Part shown: positions 38,028 through 53,478 of the stretch, in pieces
How the letters are laid out: each line of letters opens with the position of its first letter
How positions within the stretch are numbered: position 1 is the stretch's first letter
Assembly: GCF_022539665.2 (NCBI RefSeq)
Contig: NC_081337.1
Span: 9,834,679 to 9,898,678 of the forward strand
DNA length: 64,000 nucleotides
Reading direction: 5' to 3'
DNA from: Daphnia carinata
Taxonomy: Eukaryota > Arthropoda > Branchiopoda > Diplostraca > Daphniidae
The notes under the pieces: generated by a model
Seen by the model: the letters and a program-made list of their open reading frames with translations, nothing else
Told to the model about the DNA's origin: nothing
Database searches by the model: none
Position numbers and translations under genes: made by a program

Positions 38028-41000
38028 TTACAGGGTACTGGGATCAGGATTGACAAGTAATGTCGAGGCCAAGGGAGTGCGAGATAAGATGTCTGCTTTG
38101 TCACCGTAAGACAGTGAAGGAAAGAAACGGATGCCAGTCAAATGTTCAACATCAGGTAGCGATGCTAGGTGTGCGTTGAAAAATGCGGCAAATTTGATGC
38201 AATCACGACTATACCTTACGTTGGTTGGTATAATGAATGACTGCATGTCTAACTGATCAACGGAACAGTCTGCCAGGGCCACGCCATTGGATCGGCAAGT
38301 GGAAACTATGAAAAACAGGCCGGAACTCGGTGAATCCCTGACAGGTCCCACTATGACATTTGTTTCTCCATTAGTTTCAACAGAACGGTTCAACATGGCA
38401 TGGAATTCGTTCCAGTACGTTTCGAACGGCTTTGAAATTTCTATGGCATTTGTATCAACTGCTACGTCAGCAGAGTTCAATGGTGTGCCTTAAAAAATGA
38501 AAAGAAAAAAAGTAAGACAATATGTTGTTGACCTCACAGGAATGCAAGAAGATAAAAGTGGGAACGAACCGAAAGGGAAAAGGGGCACCGCAGACCAACC
38601 GCTATCGATTCCGTCGGGAAATCTATCACAGATGGAAGCATGGGTTGCTTCAAGGCGGACATCCAGACGCCATTGGGGCTGAACAGTGGCTAACCCTGGC
38701 TGATTTATTGTGTACGAAGTCCAAGATGGCATACCGGATACCACATCAAACGCTGAAATAAAATTCGTAAACGATATCAATCATAACACGAGATGTTATT
38801 CTTAGCTCAGTCTGAAACCAATTTTACCGGCGACATAATCGTTGCTAATAACTCCCTTGATTTGGGTTGCGTCCTTGGTTTGAGGAGACCCCCAAGGAGC
38901 GTGCATCTTGAGGGCTGCACTGGCAGCGTCTTCCGTTAGATTCAAGGTCGAATCCTACACCATATGGCGAACAGGAGGAATAAGTTTAGCATCTGAAATC
39001 TATCTGAAGGTTTTGACCTACGAGGCTTGGGGTATTTGATCCAGTAAGGAGGTTGCATTTTTGCCGCGTGAGGTGTGTATTGTAGGTTCCCTCATCCGCT
39101 GGGAATGGTAGATTGGAAATCGGATTCAAAGGTTCCGGCGAAGGATCTGCCGGAGGTGACACAAGCATGTGATGTAGGGCGCCCTGATGAATCATTTTAA
39201 AAAAATTATTAACAGACAAAACCCAATGAATATAAAAACTGCCACTAACCCAGGTGCCATTGTTAGGTGATGGATCGACGCCTATCATGGCGCACATTAG
39301 ATTGTACAAATCTATATTGTGGAAAGGTCGAACTTGAGTGCCCTTCTTGAAGGAAGGTCCCTGAGCAACAAACAAGGCTTGCATTTCAGAATTCAAGTTG
39401 TCCCAGCCGTGATTTCCAGGCAAAATCCACTCCGACTTGGCATACGCTATTAATGGAGGAAATCTTTATTTTTAAGATGGACTTCAATTTATACTTTTAA
39501 CTATCTGAGGAACGCTGGAAAATAAATTAAAGACGAACCACGCCAACTGACTGTCATGTCAACTAGAATATTCGGTATACGGTTGGTATTGGCATAGTGG
39601 TGGCGACGAGGAAAATCCCTGAAACGTGGCAAAAGATTGGATTAGTTATTGAAATATTGCCGGTAAAATGTATAAAATTGCGGTGCACCATTTGTTGTAG
39701 ACGCGCATGTTATCATCTTGGCACTGCAATCCTCCGGCTATTCTGTCATGCTCCTCTGAATAGAACCATTAAAGACAAATCAACATTTTTAGCGTTCTTA
39801 GTCAACTATCAAACAAACAAATTGCTTCATTCAATCAGGATGTTTCCTTGATCGGCTTGTCGAAACTTAGGCATTTTGATTTCGTTTTATTTCATACTTG
39901 TGAAGCGTAAGGATAGTTCAAGGTGCAGATCAAAGGTTGTTAATATTACCCTCTCCCCCTGCTTGCTATTTCCATATGACATCATAATCTTACCATAAAT
40001 TTGAATATTTACATTTCCCTAAGCCGCCTTTCCCTCGCCCCTATCCCACTTGGTTTGTCCAACATGGGATTTAACGGCGATACGTGTAAAAGGCAAATAT
40101 TTAGAAGACGTTAGCATCTACTCTAAATACATAAGCACTTTACCAGCTGGTGACAAAAAACCAAAATGTTCTACAATGTTCGTTCATATCATCAAATTAA
40201 GCGTAATCTTTTCCTTAAATCTGGGAATATAGTTCCTTGTTTTATTTCTCGAAGTGCTCTCTTTTCGCTTAACAGACGTAGATATTGCAATTGGCGAAAT
40301 GCTATGAAAAGTCAAATGTTTGGCTTACCTTCTGTATCGAGTTTGGGCCGGATGGTGGGAAATACACCATCATAAATTCGAGCATCATTTAGGATATTTG
40401 GTACGTAATCGTTCATAATGAGAAACTTCTCCCCGGGAGGTGACTGTGCCATGCCGTGATCGGCAAGAACGATTAAGTCGATGCAGCCGAGAATCCCGAC
40501 CTCTTCCATATTGTCAAACAAGACTTGAAGCTCTTGATCTACAATTCGAACTTGATCAGCGACCTGGGGAAAGAAGACGCGGTAATTCGAAGTTTACGAG
40601 GAATACAAACAAATAACGTGCAGTGCAAGTTTACCAAGGGCGAATCGGGACTCTCGCCGTGTCCGGTATGGTCTCTACGGTCAAAATAAAGAAATCACAA
40701 TTGGTAGACTATTCGAAAAGCTGTGATTTCGAAATAAACTTACGGCTCATCCAGGTAAACGGTAACGAAATTGGGTCGCTGCGAAACTGGTAAAATAAGC
40801 CAATCAAAAACTTGACGCATTCTCTCCGAATACGTCACAGTACCATCTATATCGACATTTGGAGGAAGATAAAAATATCACACTCATTTTTAGTAATAAA
40901 CATTTGTGTGTTGTACCATACTGAACCCAATAATTTGGCGCTCGAACTGGGTCTGTTTGATCAGAACCTAAACAACAGTAAAACGTAAAGGTTAACTGAA

Positions 41001-41695
41001 CAACTGATAAGTAATCGTTGGTTTGTTTTATAATCTACCTGGCCAAAAGTAAGTTGCGCTGATTTTTCCCTGTAAAAAAAATCAATAAAGGCCTTTAAGA
41101 CAAATCAACCAGATTGAAACTATAAAAAAGCAACGAGAACGAACCTGGCGTTTGACGTCGTACCAAAGTGGATCACCAATCCACCATGTAGGATTGGTCT
41201 GTTGCGATGAAGACAAACTGAACGAGGCGTTCAGGTCCGGATCGTAAAAGGAGTTGGCGACGATGCCGTGCGACTCTGGATATAAGCCGGTAACGATGGA
41301 ATAATGATTAGGGAATGTTAGCGATGGGAAAACGGGTGTCATTCCTGTCGGAGAGAAGACACCACATCGGGACAAACGGTTAAGCAGGAGCGCCGCCGGT
41401 TCTTCCACACCACCAGCATTGACAGTTCTCTGCAAATAATCTGGCCGGAAACCGTCTAGGGATACGACCAGCAACGGAGGTTTTTCACCTGCCCAATAGG
41501 CAGAACATTCGTCCGGTGTCGGATTCAAAGCTTCACATTCGTCCGCCTGCCGTTTTTGGGCACGATGTATCGACCGTCCGGACAATCCGCCAAACTGAAG
41601 AAGAACAAAAAAATAAGGACCGAATTTGTACAAGTTGTTACAAAATTTTTACTTACCGCCGAAATCAGAAGAAAAATTAAAAGGAAGCACTTCAT
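38028..41695 (-). CDS. Ecto-nucleotide pyrophosphatase/phosphodiesterase B (ENPP)
   Basis: Fourteen coding exons on the minus strand (41695-41657, 41594-41145, 41069-41039, 40967-40917, 40846-40744, 40674-40635, 40563-40329, 39755-39689, 39618-39539, 39446-39250, 39183-39022, 38954-38828, 38752-38570, 38488-38028) total 2226 nt, giving 741 aa in one frame. The signal peptide is MKCFLLIFLLISA. Catalytic and metal residues are intact: D60 in VSLDGFR, T106 in SLTFPNHY, D226 and H230 in DEPDHTGH, D273 and H274 in LADHGM, and H378 in GNHGWDN. The nuclease-like domain fills about 420-741. Like its neighbour it lacks somatomedin-B repeats and a membrane anchor. The two proteins align along their whole length, so they are paralogues by an inverted duplication, but this copy carries six more introns. 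The predicted role is extracellular nucleotide hydrolysis. Confidence 0.93.
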
Positions 41696-42489
41696 CTTTT
41701 CAGACAATGCACCAGGGCTCGGCAGTGATCGTCGATGAAATAAACGAAGGCAGAAGTCAAGTGATCTGTGATATCATATACATACCTGGTTGACGGATAT
41801 CAGTTGGTATCGTCTAGAGTTCATGTAGTGGTATCGTATGGCTGCACGACAAGCGTTTGTATCTAAAATGTAAGGCATGTTACTGATTTAAGCCGTCTTA
41901 TCTTCCCTCATTATCTGCCGGGAAAGATGCTGACGTCATATTAACATAGTGTCGTCTAAGTGCACTGTTGTTTTGTATTTGACGTTCCAAGCAGTAGGTG
42001 TTTGTAGCAAGTGTTTTGTACATAAACGAAACGACGTAAACAAGTGAAAAAATGTGTGGTGGCCACTACGAAAAAGTAATGGCTGTTTGATAATTCGGCG
42101 CAGATCACAAAGTGGGACGACAAATCGTTGGGAGTTGAGACACGTTGGGATGATGAGCCGGTCAAAATGTGAAGACGGTACAAGGAGAATAATAAGATTA
42201 AAGAAGACTAAGCGCAAGAGACAAACTAAATTCAAACAATGAAAATATGACATTTTGCTTCTCTACAACGCAAAAAAGAAGCCAATTACGTTCTATTACC
42301 CTTAATATTTGAGTGTGTTCAATAAACCATACCATCATACTTGATCTATTATTTTCGTTGTTGCTTTGCTGCTGTCAAGACTTGTGTTGGAGAAAAATGA
42401 AGAATAGATTTTTCATTAAAAAACTATTCCGTCACGTACTTTGTTACTGAAAGAAAGGCAATCTGTAACTCCCTGAACTATCCGAAGGT
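41696..42489. other. Intergenic region between ENPP-B and mib1
   Basis: About 800 bp upstream of the ENPP-B start and downstream of the mib1 stop, both genes on the minus strand. It holds the ENPP-B promoter and the mib1 3' UTR. A plus-strand AATAAA near 42321 has no obvious gene to serve. Confidence 0.5.
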
Positions 42490-44255
<1,766 letters not shown>

Positions 44256-45928
44256 TCACGTGTACAACAACACTTCAAACTAGAAATAGTTCGGTAATTT
44301 AATACTAGAAAATACAAAAATAAGTTGAAGAATTTCAGGGATTCATTAGTCAATTTCAGGCTGTCGGCTCGAATGATACGGGCCCCAGGCGTGGCTGAAA
44401 TTTGGCGGGCGAAGAAGGGAAAAAAAAGGCGCACACACACAAAAAAAGAAAGAGGAAATATGCCCACAGTTGTCATTTACTTCCACTGGCGCACATCCAT
44501 CAAAAGAAATAGAAACTAATGAACGGGAATAGAGTTCTTGTGGGCGGCTCCGGTTATATCTAATACCGGCCGGAATACTTGACGTAGTCGGGTTGACGGG
44601 GTTTAACGGTAAGTTGTTGACGACGGAGAGCTAAATACGAGTAACCGTCAGCCGCAGATTTTGTGAAATAAAAACAAACACAGGCAAACAGACGATTTCG
44701 ATAGCCAGCTGTCGTAAAAAGACAGATGTGGTCTCTGATACATGCAAATCTCCTGGTGACGATCACGTTCTGATGCGTCCATCGCCTTGAATGTCTAATG
44801 CTAAGCTAGCATTTTTATACGGCGTGAAACATCGAAGCCCATCGCATTCGCTTCACAGATCCGCATCTAATGTGAATCGCGTATCACGGTCGCGAATCTT
44901 CTTTGTGGTTCTCAACGACTCGATTACTGTCCATTCGCAACAAATGAACGGTTGGCATTGTCTCCCAAATGAATCACATTCAATCAACTTTGGGCCCTCT
45001 TTGGAAATCTTCCAAAAAGGAGAAGTCGACTCGACTACAAACAAACTTGATTATTCCATATTTCGCTGTTCAAACACATCACCCTCCAAGGCAAAACAAA
45101 AACAAAACAAAAACAACAACGTAAAAACAAAAAGGGGATGAAGGATGGCATGCACACGACTACAAGACGTGGGAAAAAGGATCTGCAACAGCCGGCCGAG
45201 ATACGAAAGGGGTTAAAAATAAACAAGCGACTTTGGCTCGCGTTATGTGAAAAATAAAAAATAAATTTAAATAACATAACTAAATTGCAATAAAAAAAGG
45301 AGGGTAGAGAGTATAAGAAGGGCTTTCAGTTGGAGAAAATAAAAGGGACTGATGGTTTGTTCTTCTTCATTTTTTTTTTATCATGTCAGTCTGAAAGGCC
45401 AAAAAATAAAAGAATTGTTTTTGCTGCAGCTTTGGCTGACGTGCCAGGCCATAAAAAAAAAATCGTGAGAAGAAGCATGTAGACAGAAGGAAAGAAAGAG
45501 TAACAAGCGAACGAGACGCGGATGGAACCAAAATTCTTTTTTTTTTCCCCTTATTGTCCTTGCCTCCTATTCCCCTACATATCGACGGCGACGCTGACGG
45601 CGTCGGCAGTAAGCAGCCGAGTTTGCCGGCGTGAGCTCGAGCTAAAATTGGAATCCAAACTTCCCGTCTCCTGGATTTTTTTCTCCCTTTTCCTTTTTTC
45701 TTTTCTCGGCATCTCGTAGCTCTGCTCCCACTCCTCGGATCCCTCTCCGTTTCCTACACTCCATCGAGTTCTTCACGAACAACATCTGCAATATGCCCTC
45801 GACCAACGAGCCAGAACCCCCAGCGGCGTGGAAATATTTAATGAGTGGTAGTCTGCGTGTTGGCCAGCCTCTTTCTGGCACAGGCAAGCGCGTGCGTGCA
45901 TTATCTATTTATTTATATTTACACCATG

Positions 45929-45955
45929 TACTACTTCTACTACTACTACTACTAA
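45929..45955. repeat. (CTA)n trinucleotide repeat
   Basis: Imperfect CTA repeat, about seven to eight units with one CTT. Confidence 0.85.
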
Positions 45956-46823
45956 TGGTCCGGCTGTACACCAAACGGCTCTCGTGCACATACACAGGTC
46001 GCTCTTGGGAAAAAAAAAAAAAGGCCATGAAGATGCACCATAAACACACATGTGTACCGTCGTAGCCCTACGCGCCCCAATGGCTCGACATACTGCAGGT
46101 TCTTTCAGCGTGTCGGGGCCAACATTTTTGCTTGTTTGGGATCGATTATTCTTTTCACTTTGGTGTATTATTCACAAGAGTTTTGTACCGGGAGTTGGAT
46201 GGGTATATACGTTAATGCCTGATAAGCAAACACAAACGAAAAGAATCGTTTGCGTATTGTATTTGGTTTAAAAAGAACATAGACGTCGGTTTTGGGGAGG
46301 GGGGGGGGGGAGATCTTGAACGACGCCAAGAACCTTAAAAAGCCACGAGGACACCAAACGTTGAACGCCTCTACCGCCACCTCCAAATAAGGCCATACAA
46401 ACCCATAGCCAGAAAGGGCGTCGTCATCGCCGTCGTTTGAATTCCAACAATGAAGAAAATCGAGTTGCCGCACCGAATTGGTCGAGCGGATGTCTCATCA
46501 ACAGAGAGATTCAACGAATTAAAATCGATTTTAGTCGCAATCGGACCTAGCAGTAGCAGATCACTCGGGAGGACGAAAGATTTTTAGAAATCCTTGACGA
46601 GAAAATTATGAAAGAAACGGAGGTCTTTCTCTCTTTCTTCCCCGTTAATCACGACCCCATCCATCTCACAGGACTTTCAAATAAGCATCCGAGATCGATG
46701 TCAAAGAGCGAGCCGAGTGGGATAAGCGCTGAAGGACGTCAAAGAAATAACCTACAAAGTGTATGCAGTATATCCTTGTCCAGTTCCCAATCCGGAGAAA
46801 CAGGCAACAAAAAAAACAAAACA

Positions 46824-46853
46824 CGAAACGAAACGAAACGAAACGAAACGAAA
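46824..46853. repeat. (CGAAA)n pentanucleotide repeat
   Basis: Six units of CGAAA in tandem, running into an AAAG tetramer repeat. Confidence 0.9.
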
Positions 46854-49800
46854 GAAAGAAAGAAAAAAGGGGGACTACAAAAATGATGGCGGCCCAGCAG
46901 GAAGAAGGGGGTTCAAGAGGACGAGACAACGTTCTTTCATGCCCAAGAAAGAAGTACAGGAATCGGTTTAGACCAGTTCCGCAGACTTAGAAGCTCGGAG
47001 AGCTCCGGCGCCTTGGAAAATAAAAGGAAGAAATACAGGGAGAAGAGAGTGAAAGAGAAAGCGAAAGAATACAAGAGAGTTCGAGGCGGTTGGGCCAGCT
47101 GCCAGCCACATGTGGTATGGCCATTACGACACATGACAAGATGTGGCCCTTCTTTCATTAGTTAGGAACTGCAAACAGCCCCCCCCCCTACCGTCTTTCT
47201 CTCTTGTCTTCCTATTCCGTCTTTCTTTCATCCCCACGAAGGTTCTTTTTTATATTTTTTTATTATTATTTTCTTCGCCGAGTTTGCGAGCAAGTGTAGA
47301 AGTTGGCGGTTCTCTATGGGAGCCCACGGCCGGGCCAGGGGGGTCGCCATGACCAACGCAAGGATGGAATCATATTTTACCTCCCACTTTCCTCTGACTC
47401 GTAACTTTTAAAAGACAACAATTTCAGGCGATTGACTTTCCATCAAATCACACTTGTTCCATTCCTTTTTCAAATTTTACTTTTGGGTTTCTCGTTTGTC
47501 TAAAAGGTTATTCAAACCGATTTATGCTGGTTTCTCCCTTTTCCTAAGTGATCCCCAAACGAATACTTCCGACCGGAAAGGTCGTGTTCCTTTATTTTTA
47601 TTTCTAAAATTTTTTTTCTTCAATCTTTCGCGTCTTACGTTTCGGCATTTTTACCAACACAATTTCTAAAAACGTGGAAGAACTTTGGGTGATGTTGAAT
47701 TTGGTTACGCTAGGGAGTAAAGACGATTGAATATGCAATTGAAGTGCATCTCAATTTAGAAGCAAACGCAGGCCGGGAAAGAAAACGAGAACAAGAATTT
47801 AAAAAAAAAATATGCCAGAAGGGTCAGCAACTTCCTTTTAAAAGGATTCTCAAAATTATGAACATCCGATCCTGCCGGAGAAAATCCGTTCAATACCATA
47901 TCAAATGCATTCGATGCTATTACGATAGCGCAAATACAGCTGCATATACCACGACCGGGGTTTTTGCCAGAAAAAAAAAAAGAAAGTCCTTGCGAAACAG
48001 AACAGGAAGACCGAAAGATAAACAAATACAGAAAAAAAAGGAGGAGGGAAAAGGAGAAGGTTCTCCCTGTGAATTGTGTTGACAAACGAAATGGGCAATT
48101 TGGGCGAGTTGTTTCGCGTTGGGAGTCGTGCGACACGGGAGGGCCGTCTGACACTTCGCGAAGACCAACCGAGAGAGACAAGTAAAACGGGCGAGGAAAC
48201 GAAAGAAAAATGGACCAAAGAGGATGAAAGACAAGGGAAACGACCGAAAGTAAGATTATAAACATTGAAAAGGGGGGTCGTCGTGAAGAGGTCAACCAAC
48301 GCCAAGTCAGAAACGACCTCCAACTGGTCGCGAGTTGCTGGGCTCGATCCGTTTCGATTCCCCCCTCTAGTCCCCATTGCGACGCGAAAGCGTGCACGCC
48401 CGCGCATACAGACAAATCAAACAAATGAACGGCTCCCAACCATTTTTTCGTGTGATGCTTTTCCGGGATAGAGGGGCATGACATAAATTGCTAAATGAAA
48501 CGCAAAGAGGGGCAAAGGCCACAAAACAACGTGATGATGTAACAGGATCTTTGAAATGGGCGAAACAGAAAATCAAAAACCGCCTGGTTTAATGGCCCAA
48601 AGTACAACACGCATGCTGTGTTACATGCACTCGCTTTTTACTATTATTACTTTTTCTTTGGAAACGATAACGGCCCATTCCTGTTGAGGCAATGCGTCAT
48701 TTTTATCGGTCACTCGCTAACCATGGAATCCGGCTACCATAATCGAATAGACTGCCAATAGAAATCCAAGCAATCAGCTAGGTCATTCATTGCCTGAATA
48801 ACACAAATTTCATGTTTTTGTTCAATCGGCATCCATCTCTCGTTAGCCTTTGTTATTGGTTACAGCTACTTCATCGTCTCAGTAATTCAATCACTGCGAT
48901 GCTCTCCCTCAACGTCTCCAGCGGTGCTGAACACGGCACGCGGGCGGCACCGACCAAGAAATCACATGCCCAATAATAGGCATAAGTCTAGTCTACAACG
49001 GTGTCGTCTTCTCTACTCCAAGGGGGTATTACAAAAAAAAATAAAATAAAATAGAAAAAAAAACTGGAACACATCTGTATAGCAGCGCATGTATAACTAG
49101 AGGAGCGAGGGGGGTGGGGAAGAAGAGAAAAAAAAAAAAAAAAAGAACACCACGGAATGCGATCTTATTTTGGATATAAATATACCCCCAAGAAAAAAAA
49201 AAGAATATAGGAAAAGGACTGGGGGTGCAGAGGATATAAAAATATTTCGAGGGCCATGTTGTTCGTGCATGTGTTGTATATACTTGTAGAACTACACTAC
49301 TACACCAACCAACAGGCATACAGGGTAGGGTGTCGGCTATTTCATCCGGATTTCGGATGCCACAGCTAAGGAATAGTAAACGAGTAAAAAAAGCGGGAAG
49401 AGCGCGACAGGATGAACGAAAAAGAAAGAAATGGAGAGGTGAAAGGACCCCACTCCAATGATGGACGACTTGCGTGTGTGTGTGTGTGCGTCGGTGGGGG
49501 GAAGAATCTTTGAGCTCCTGTGCCATCTATAGCCATCGACGAGGATGTTCTGGTTCGCGGTTGGCGGGACGTGAAGGGGGACGGAGGTTCGGGACCCGTT
49601 GGAGAAGCTCCGGCGTGAGTGGTGGAAGTGCGTATGCACAGGGTGGGGGATTAAAAAAAAAAAACAAATAGAATTTTCTATCCTGTCTTTAGGGCGGCTG
49701 TGCTTTACCGTCACCTCCACCACCTTCTTCTATCCCTCCCCCCCCACCTCGAAGAAGGGAATTCTAAAACAAAACGCGCGTTCCATCCAAGAAAAGAGTA

Positions 49801-52800
49801 GGGGAAAGAGAGGGGGATGATTAAAAAAAACCCAAGGAAAAAACTTTAAAAGAAAAAAAAAAAGCGAGTGCACAGATACACACACACACAGCCGTTGAGG
49901 AGGAACCTAAATTTAGTTGTTGCATCCCGCCACCCCTGGGCAGAGCAAAAGCCGGCCCTGCCCGGCTCGGGGGATAAAAGGCAGAGGCTGCCAAACGGTG
50001 CTTACCAGTGATGGTTACCTCCACCAGTGTGACCGGTAGCATGCGCGCTCGCCGAGAAAAACAAAATTCGGTTCCACATTCTCAACTTAACAGAATTTGA
50101 AATCTTTCCCTTGAGTCAATTTTTTGGTTTGGGTCCCGTCAACATAAAACAAAAAATCAAACAAACAAACAAACGCCCATAACAGCAAAAAAAAACAAAA
50201 AAAAAACAAAAAAAAACAACAACAACAACAACAAGAAAACAAAAAATCGTGCGCCTGGCGGACATTTCGACTCAGCTTGGCCGTCCGCCTTTCGTGTCCG
50301 ATTGGCTGAAGTGTTGCAGAGTGCGGCGGCTGAACGAACAGGAGCAACGACGCAAGCAACTGGTTTCCCCCAAAGTTCCTCATCACGACCGGCCCATGAC
50401 GCAAATCTCATTCAAAAGGCTAAGTTTCGTTGGAGAATTCAACAAGGAAAAAGAGTTTGTAGCCTTCCATCCTTTTGCCTAGCGCACCTCGTTTTAACTT
50501 TTATTTCTTGCTATTTGTTATTTTCACTGGCTTTTCATGTTTTCGTTGCCTTATCTTGCCCACCCTAAATCCTCCAGTTTCCTCAGATGGTCACCACATT
50601 TGGGTCAAAAAGTCTGTTCATGTTTAGAGTAAAAAGAAAAAAAAAGGGGGGGGGGCGCGATATTTGAACGGTAAATGACTTGGACCGGCTAGAAAGGAAC
50701 TAAGACTGTTGTACATGTGTATACTATACAGCATGGGATTTCTCCTTGCACGGCTGGGAAGCGGCTGGTATCCATCACGATCAGATGGTTCCAATTTTAG
50801 GTGCGAGCAGCCTCCGCTCCCTACCCCCCCCCCTTCCCAACTCTCCCTATTTCCAGACACGAAAAATTCCCAGTCTCTTTCTCTCGCTCTCTTGCCAGCC
50901 CGAATTTCTATCCAAATAGAAGACGGGCCAGCACGGCGAGCCAGCCAACGCACATTTTATGCTCTGGCCATTGGGGGGAAAGGATGCGGGGGTGGAGTCA
51001 ACTTGCTTCTTCCTCTCTTTCTTTATTTATTCTTCTTCTTTCTACCAACTATTTCCCAGACAGGATGCGAAGAGCAACAGTTTGGATGACTAAGAACGTA
51101 AAGAGAGACTGGAAAAAGAAAAAGGAAGAACGCAGGGTGGAAATTTGAGGACCTCGGCAATGAGGAGGAGTCTCTCTGTCGATGTCTCTTTGCTTAGAAA
51201 AAGAAAGAGAAGCAAGAGGCGGGAGAAACTTAGAGGAAACTATTAAGAGCCTCCTCCGACTGCAAACGGAATGTCTTGATCGACTCGTCCTAGACCTGAT
51301 CCTTCAAACTCTTGGCCACTCGCTTAACGCACTCGGACTGGCTCGCAAGGCTTTTCCCCTAAGCTACGCAGCTGCAAAGTTCAGACTTTTTCCGTTTCGT
51401 TATCGAATTTTGTCTCGTGTTTCATTTCAGACTCCGGTTTTTTACAGTTCATCGCACACGCACATAGACTTTTCATGTTCCAACCGCGCGCACACTGTTT
51501 CATCGCATCGTGCTCCAAACTGCTTTTTTTAAATTTCACTTTTAGTTTGTCCTTCTTTTCTCTTCTTCGCAGCGTGACTGTGCGCACAGAGTGGACTGTT
51601 TTTTTTGTTTTTTTTCGAGTGCGTGTTCCGTTCGGGCAGGGCTAGACGCAAGAGAGGAGCACCAACCCCATTCGATCAAGAAAAAGCGGAGCAGCCAGAC
51701 AACTGGATCATCGTCATCAAGATTTTTGTTTTGTCTGTTGCTTTAAAGCGCCTTGGCGTGGGTTCCGTGCTTCCTTACTTCCCATAGTCTAATGACAAAC
51801 GTATGGAATGTAAAGAAGTATGGAGCAAATGCCGGGCCATCTTCGAGACGTTTGAATCTTTCCAAATTTGTGTTCCAAATGGTTCGTGACATTAGAAAAA
51901 AAAAATACACTTGACTTGATCGTCGTCCATTTTGGAATAGCTTTTCACGAAACATTAACGCTGACTGTCGCATGTTATTCCAGAGGAGCGGACTTTTATA
52001 ATGAAAGTGTTATCAATTAAAATTTGACTTTGACAGGCGAGAAGGGCAACTCGTCTGTCTGATTGATTACTCGAAAGGGAAAGCGAAAAAAAAAAAATAG
52101 AGGAAAACAAAAATTGACTTTACAAGTTCCCATAGTGTAAAAAGACGTCGAGTCTCAAGCACGCACTGGCGAACTCATCTCGAATTTCATAGCGCCAATG
52201 GCAAAACGAAGGCAAAAGCAAGACATTGAAAACGAAAGAGAGAGAGAGAGAGAAAAAAAAAAGAGAAGTGCCATTTCTTTCATTCAATAAGACGGCGCTT
52301 GAGTTTTGGGTGTATCCAACGACAGCAAAAAAAAAAGGAAATAAAACAAAATAATAATTTAGCCATAACAAAAAAAAAAGGGAAAAGAAGAGGAAGAAAC
52401 GCAAACTACTGGAAAAGTAAAGTACAATATTATACCAATTTAGTTATCGTTTCACTTCACGCTTAAGCGATTAAAGACGATTGCAGATCTATTTTCACCC
52501 TACCCGCATGTGCTCACGAAGGATCAAACGAGTTCGCCTAACCGCCGCTAGGTGAAGAGTCGTTACCCGCACGCAACGACGGCCTGTGCTCACGAAAACC
52601 GGCATTCCATCAACAATTTTTTTCTCTCCCTTCCCCCCCCCCCCATACAATTCCATTTCGATAATACAAATTTGTTTGCCATCGTTACGGGAGGCAAAAG
52701 AAATAATAATAATTCAAACCAACACACTTATCTGGTGATCGACATGGATTTCAAAGCTTTGCCGTGTTCTTGTTCTACTTTCGCAGGCAGGACAATTTGG

Positions 52801-53451
52801 TATTAGATCGAGTGTTTGACGAAACCGGTAGTGATTGTGTACAGTGCAGAGGAAAAGAGCAGGCAGACTTATTGATTCAGTGCTCCACCCTGTCCGTCTT
52901 TCGACTACAACAAGAATCCCCTGTTTCCATCCTTTCTTCTTTTTCTCTTTGCGGTTCTCGTTAGTTAGTGAGCCCCCCCCCCCCCCAACCTCTAACCAGA
53001 ATTCCGTGTCTCGACTTCAAGAAAACAATTCAACAGAGAGAAGAAAACAGACACACATACACACACAAAAAAAAACGTAAAAAATGTTCGATCAAACTAT
53101 TGAGAAAAGGGTAGAATTGAAAAAACCAAACGACTATGGTTTTTAGGTTTCCCTTACAGGCCTCCGTTTTGTTCTTCGTTCTTTCTCTTTAGTTGTTGGT
53201 TACAGAGTCTTTCTTCTTGAAATTCCCACTGACTTTTCACGTCACGTGCGTGAACGGACCCTGAATCCCGGATACCTCAAAGCCGGAGAAGATTAAAGGC
53301 AGAAAACGAGGGGACGGAAAAGCCAAAACGATACGCTACGACAGTTAACTAAGGAGCTCCTCAACTCGCTGCGCAAAGAAGATGCCAATAGGCGCCAGTC
53401 TCACCGTTGATCTTCTCTTTCTTGTTCTTCACGCTATTGCCTGTGCGTCCC

Positions 53452-53478
53452 TTTTTTTTTTTTTTTTTTTTTTTTTTT
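53452..53478. repeat. Poly(T)27 tract
   Basis: Twenty-seven consecutive T residues on the plus strand. Confidence 0.95.

Noticed and set aside
45642-45887. Minus-strand ORF following a TTGCAG acceptor-like site
   Set aside because: The frame quickly becomes a lysine-rich run through A-rich sequence; not convincing as an exon of mib1 or anything else.
47756-48484. A 242-codon minus-strand ORF, the longest in the window
   Set aside because: Composition is serine/phenylalanine-rich from pyrimidine tracts; no domain, no splice sites, and two other overlapping frames are equally open.
50249-50482. A 77-codon plus-strand frame with ordinary codon use
   Set aside because: It is open antisense as well, has no clear splice sites and no known domain; mentioned only within the regional description.
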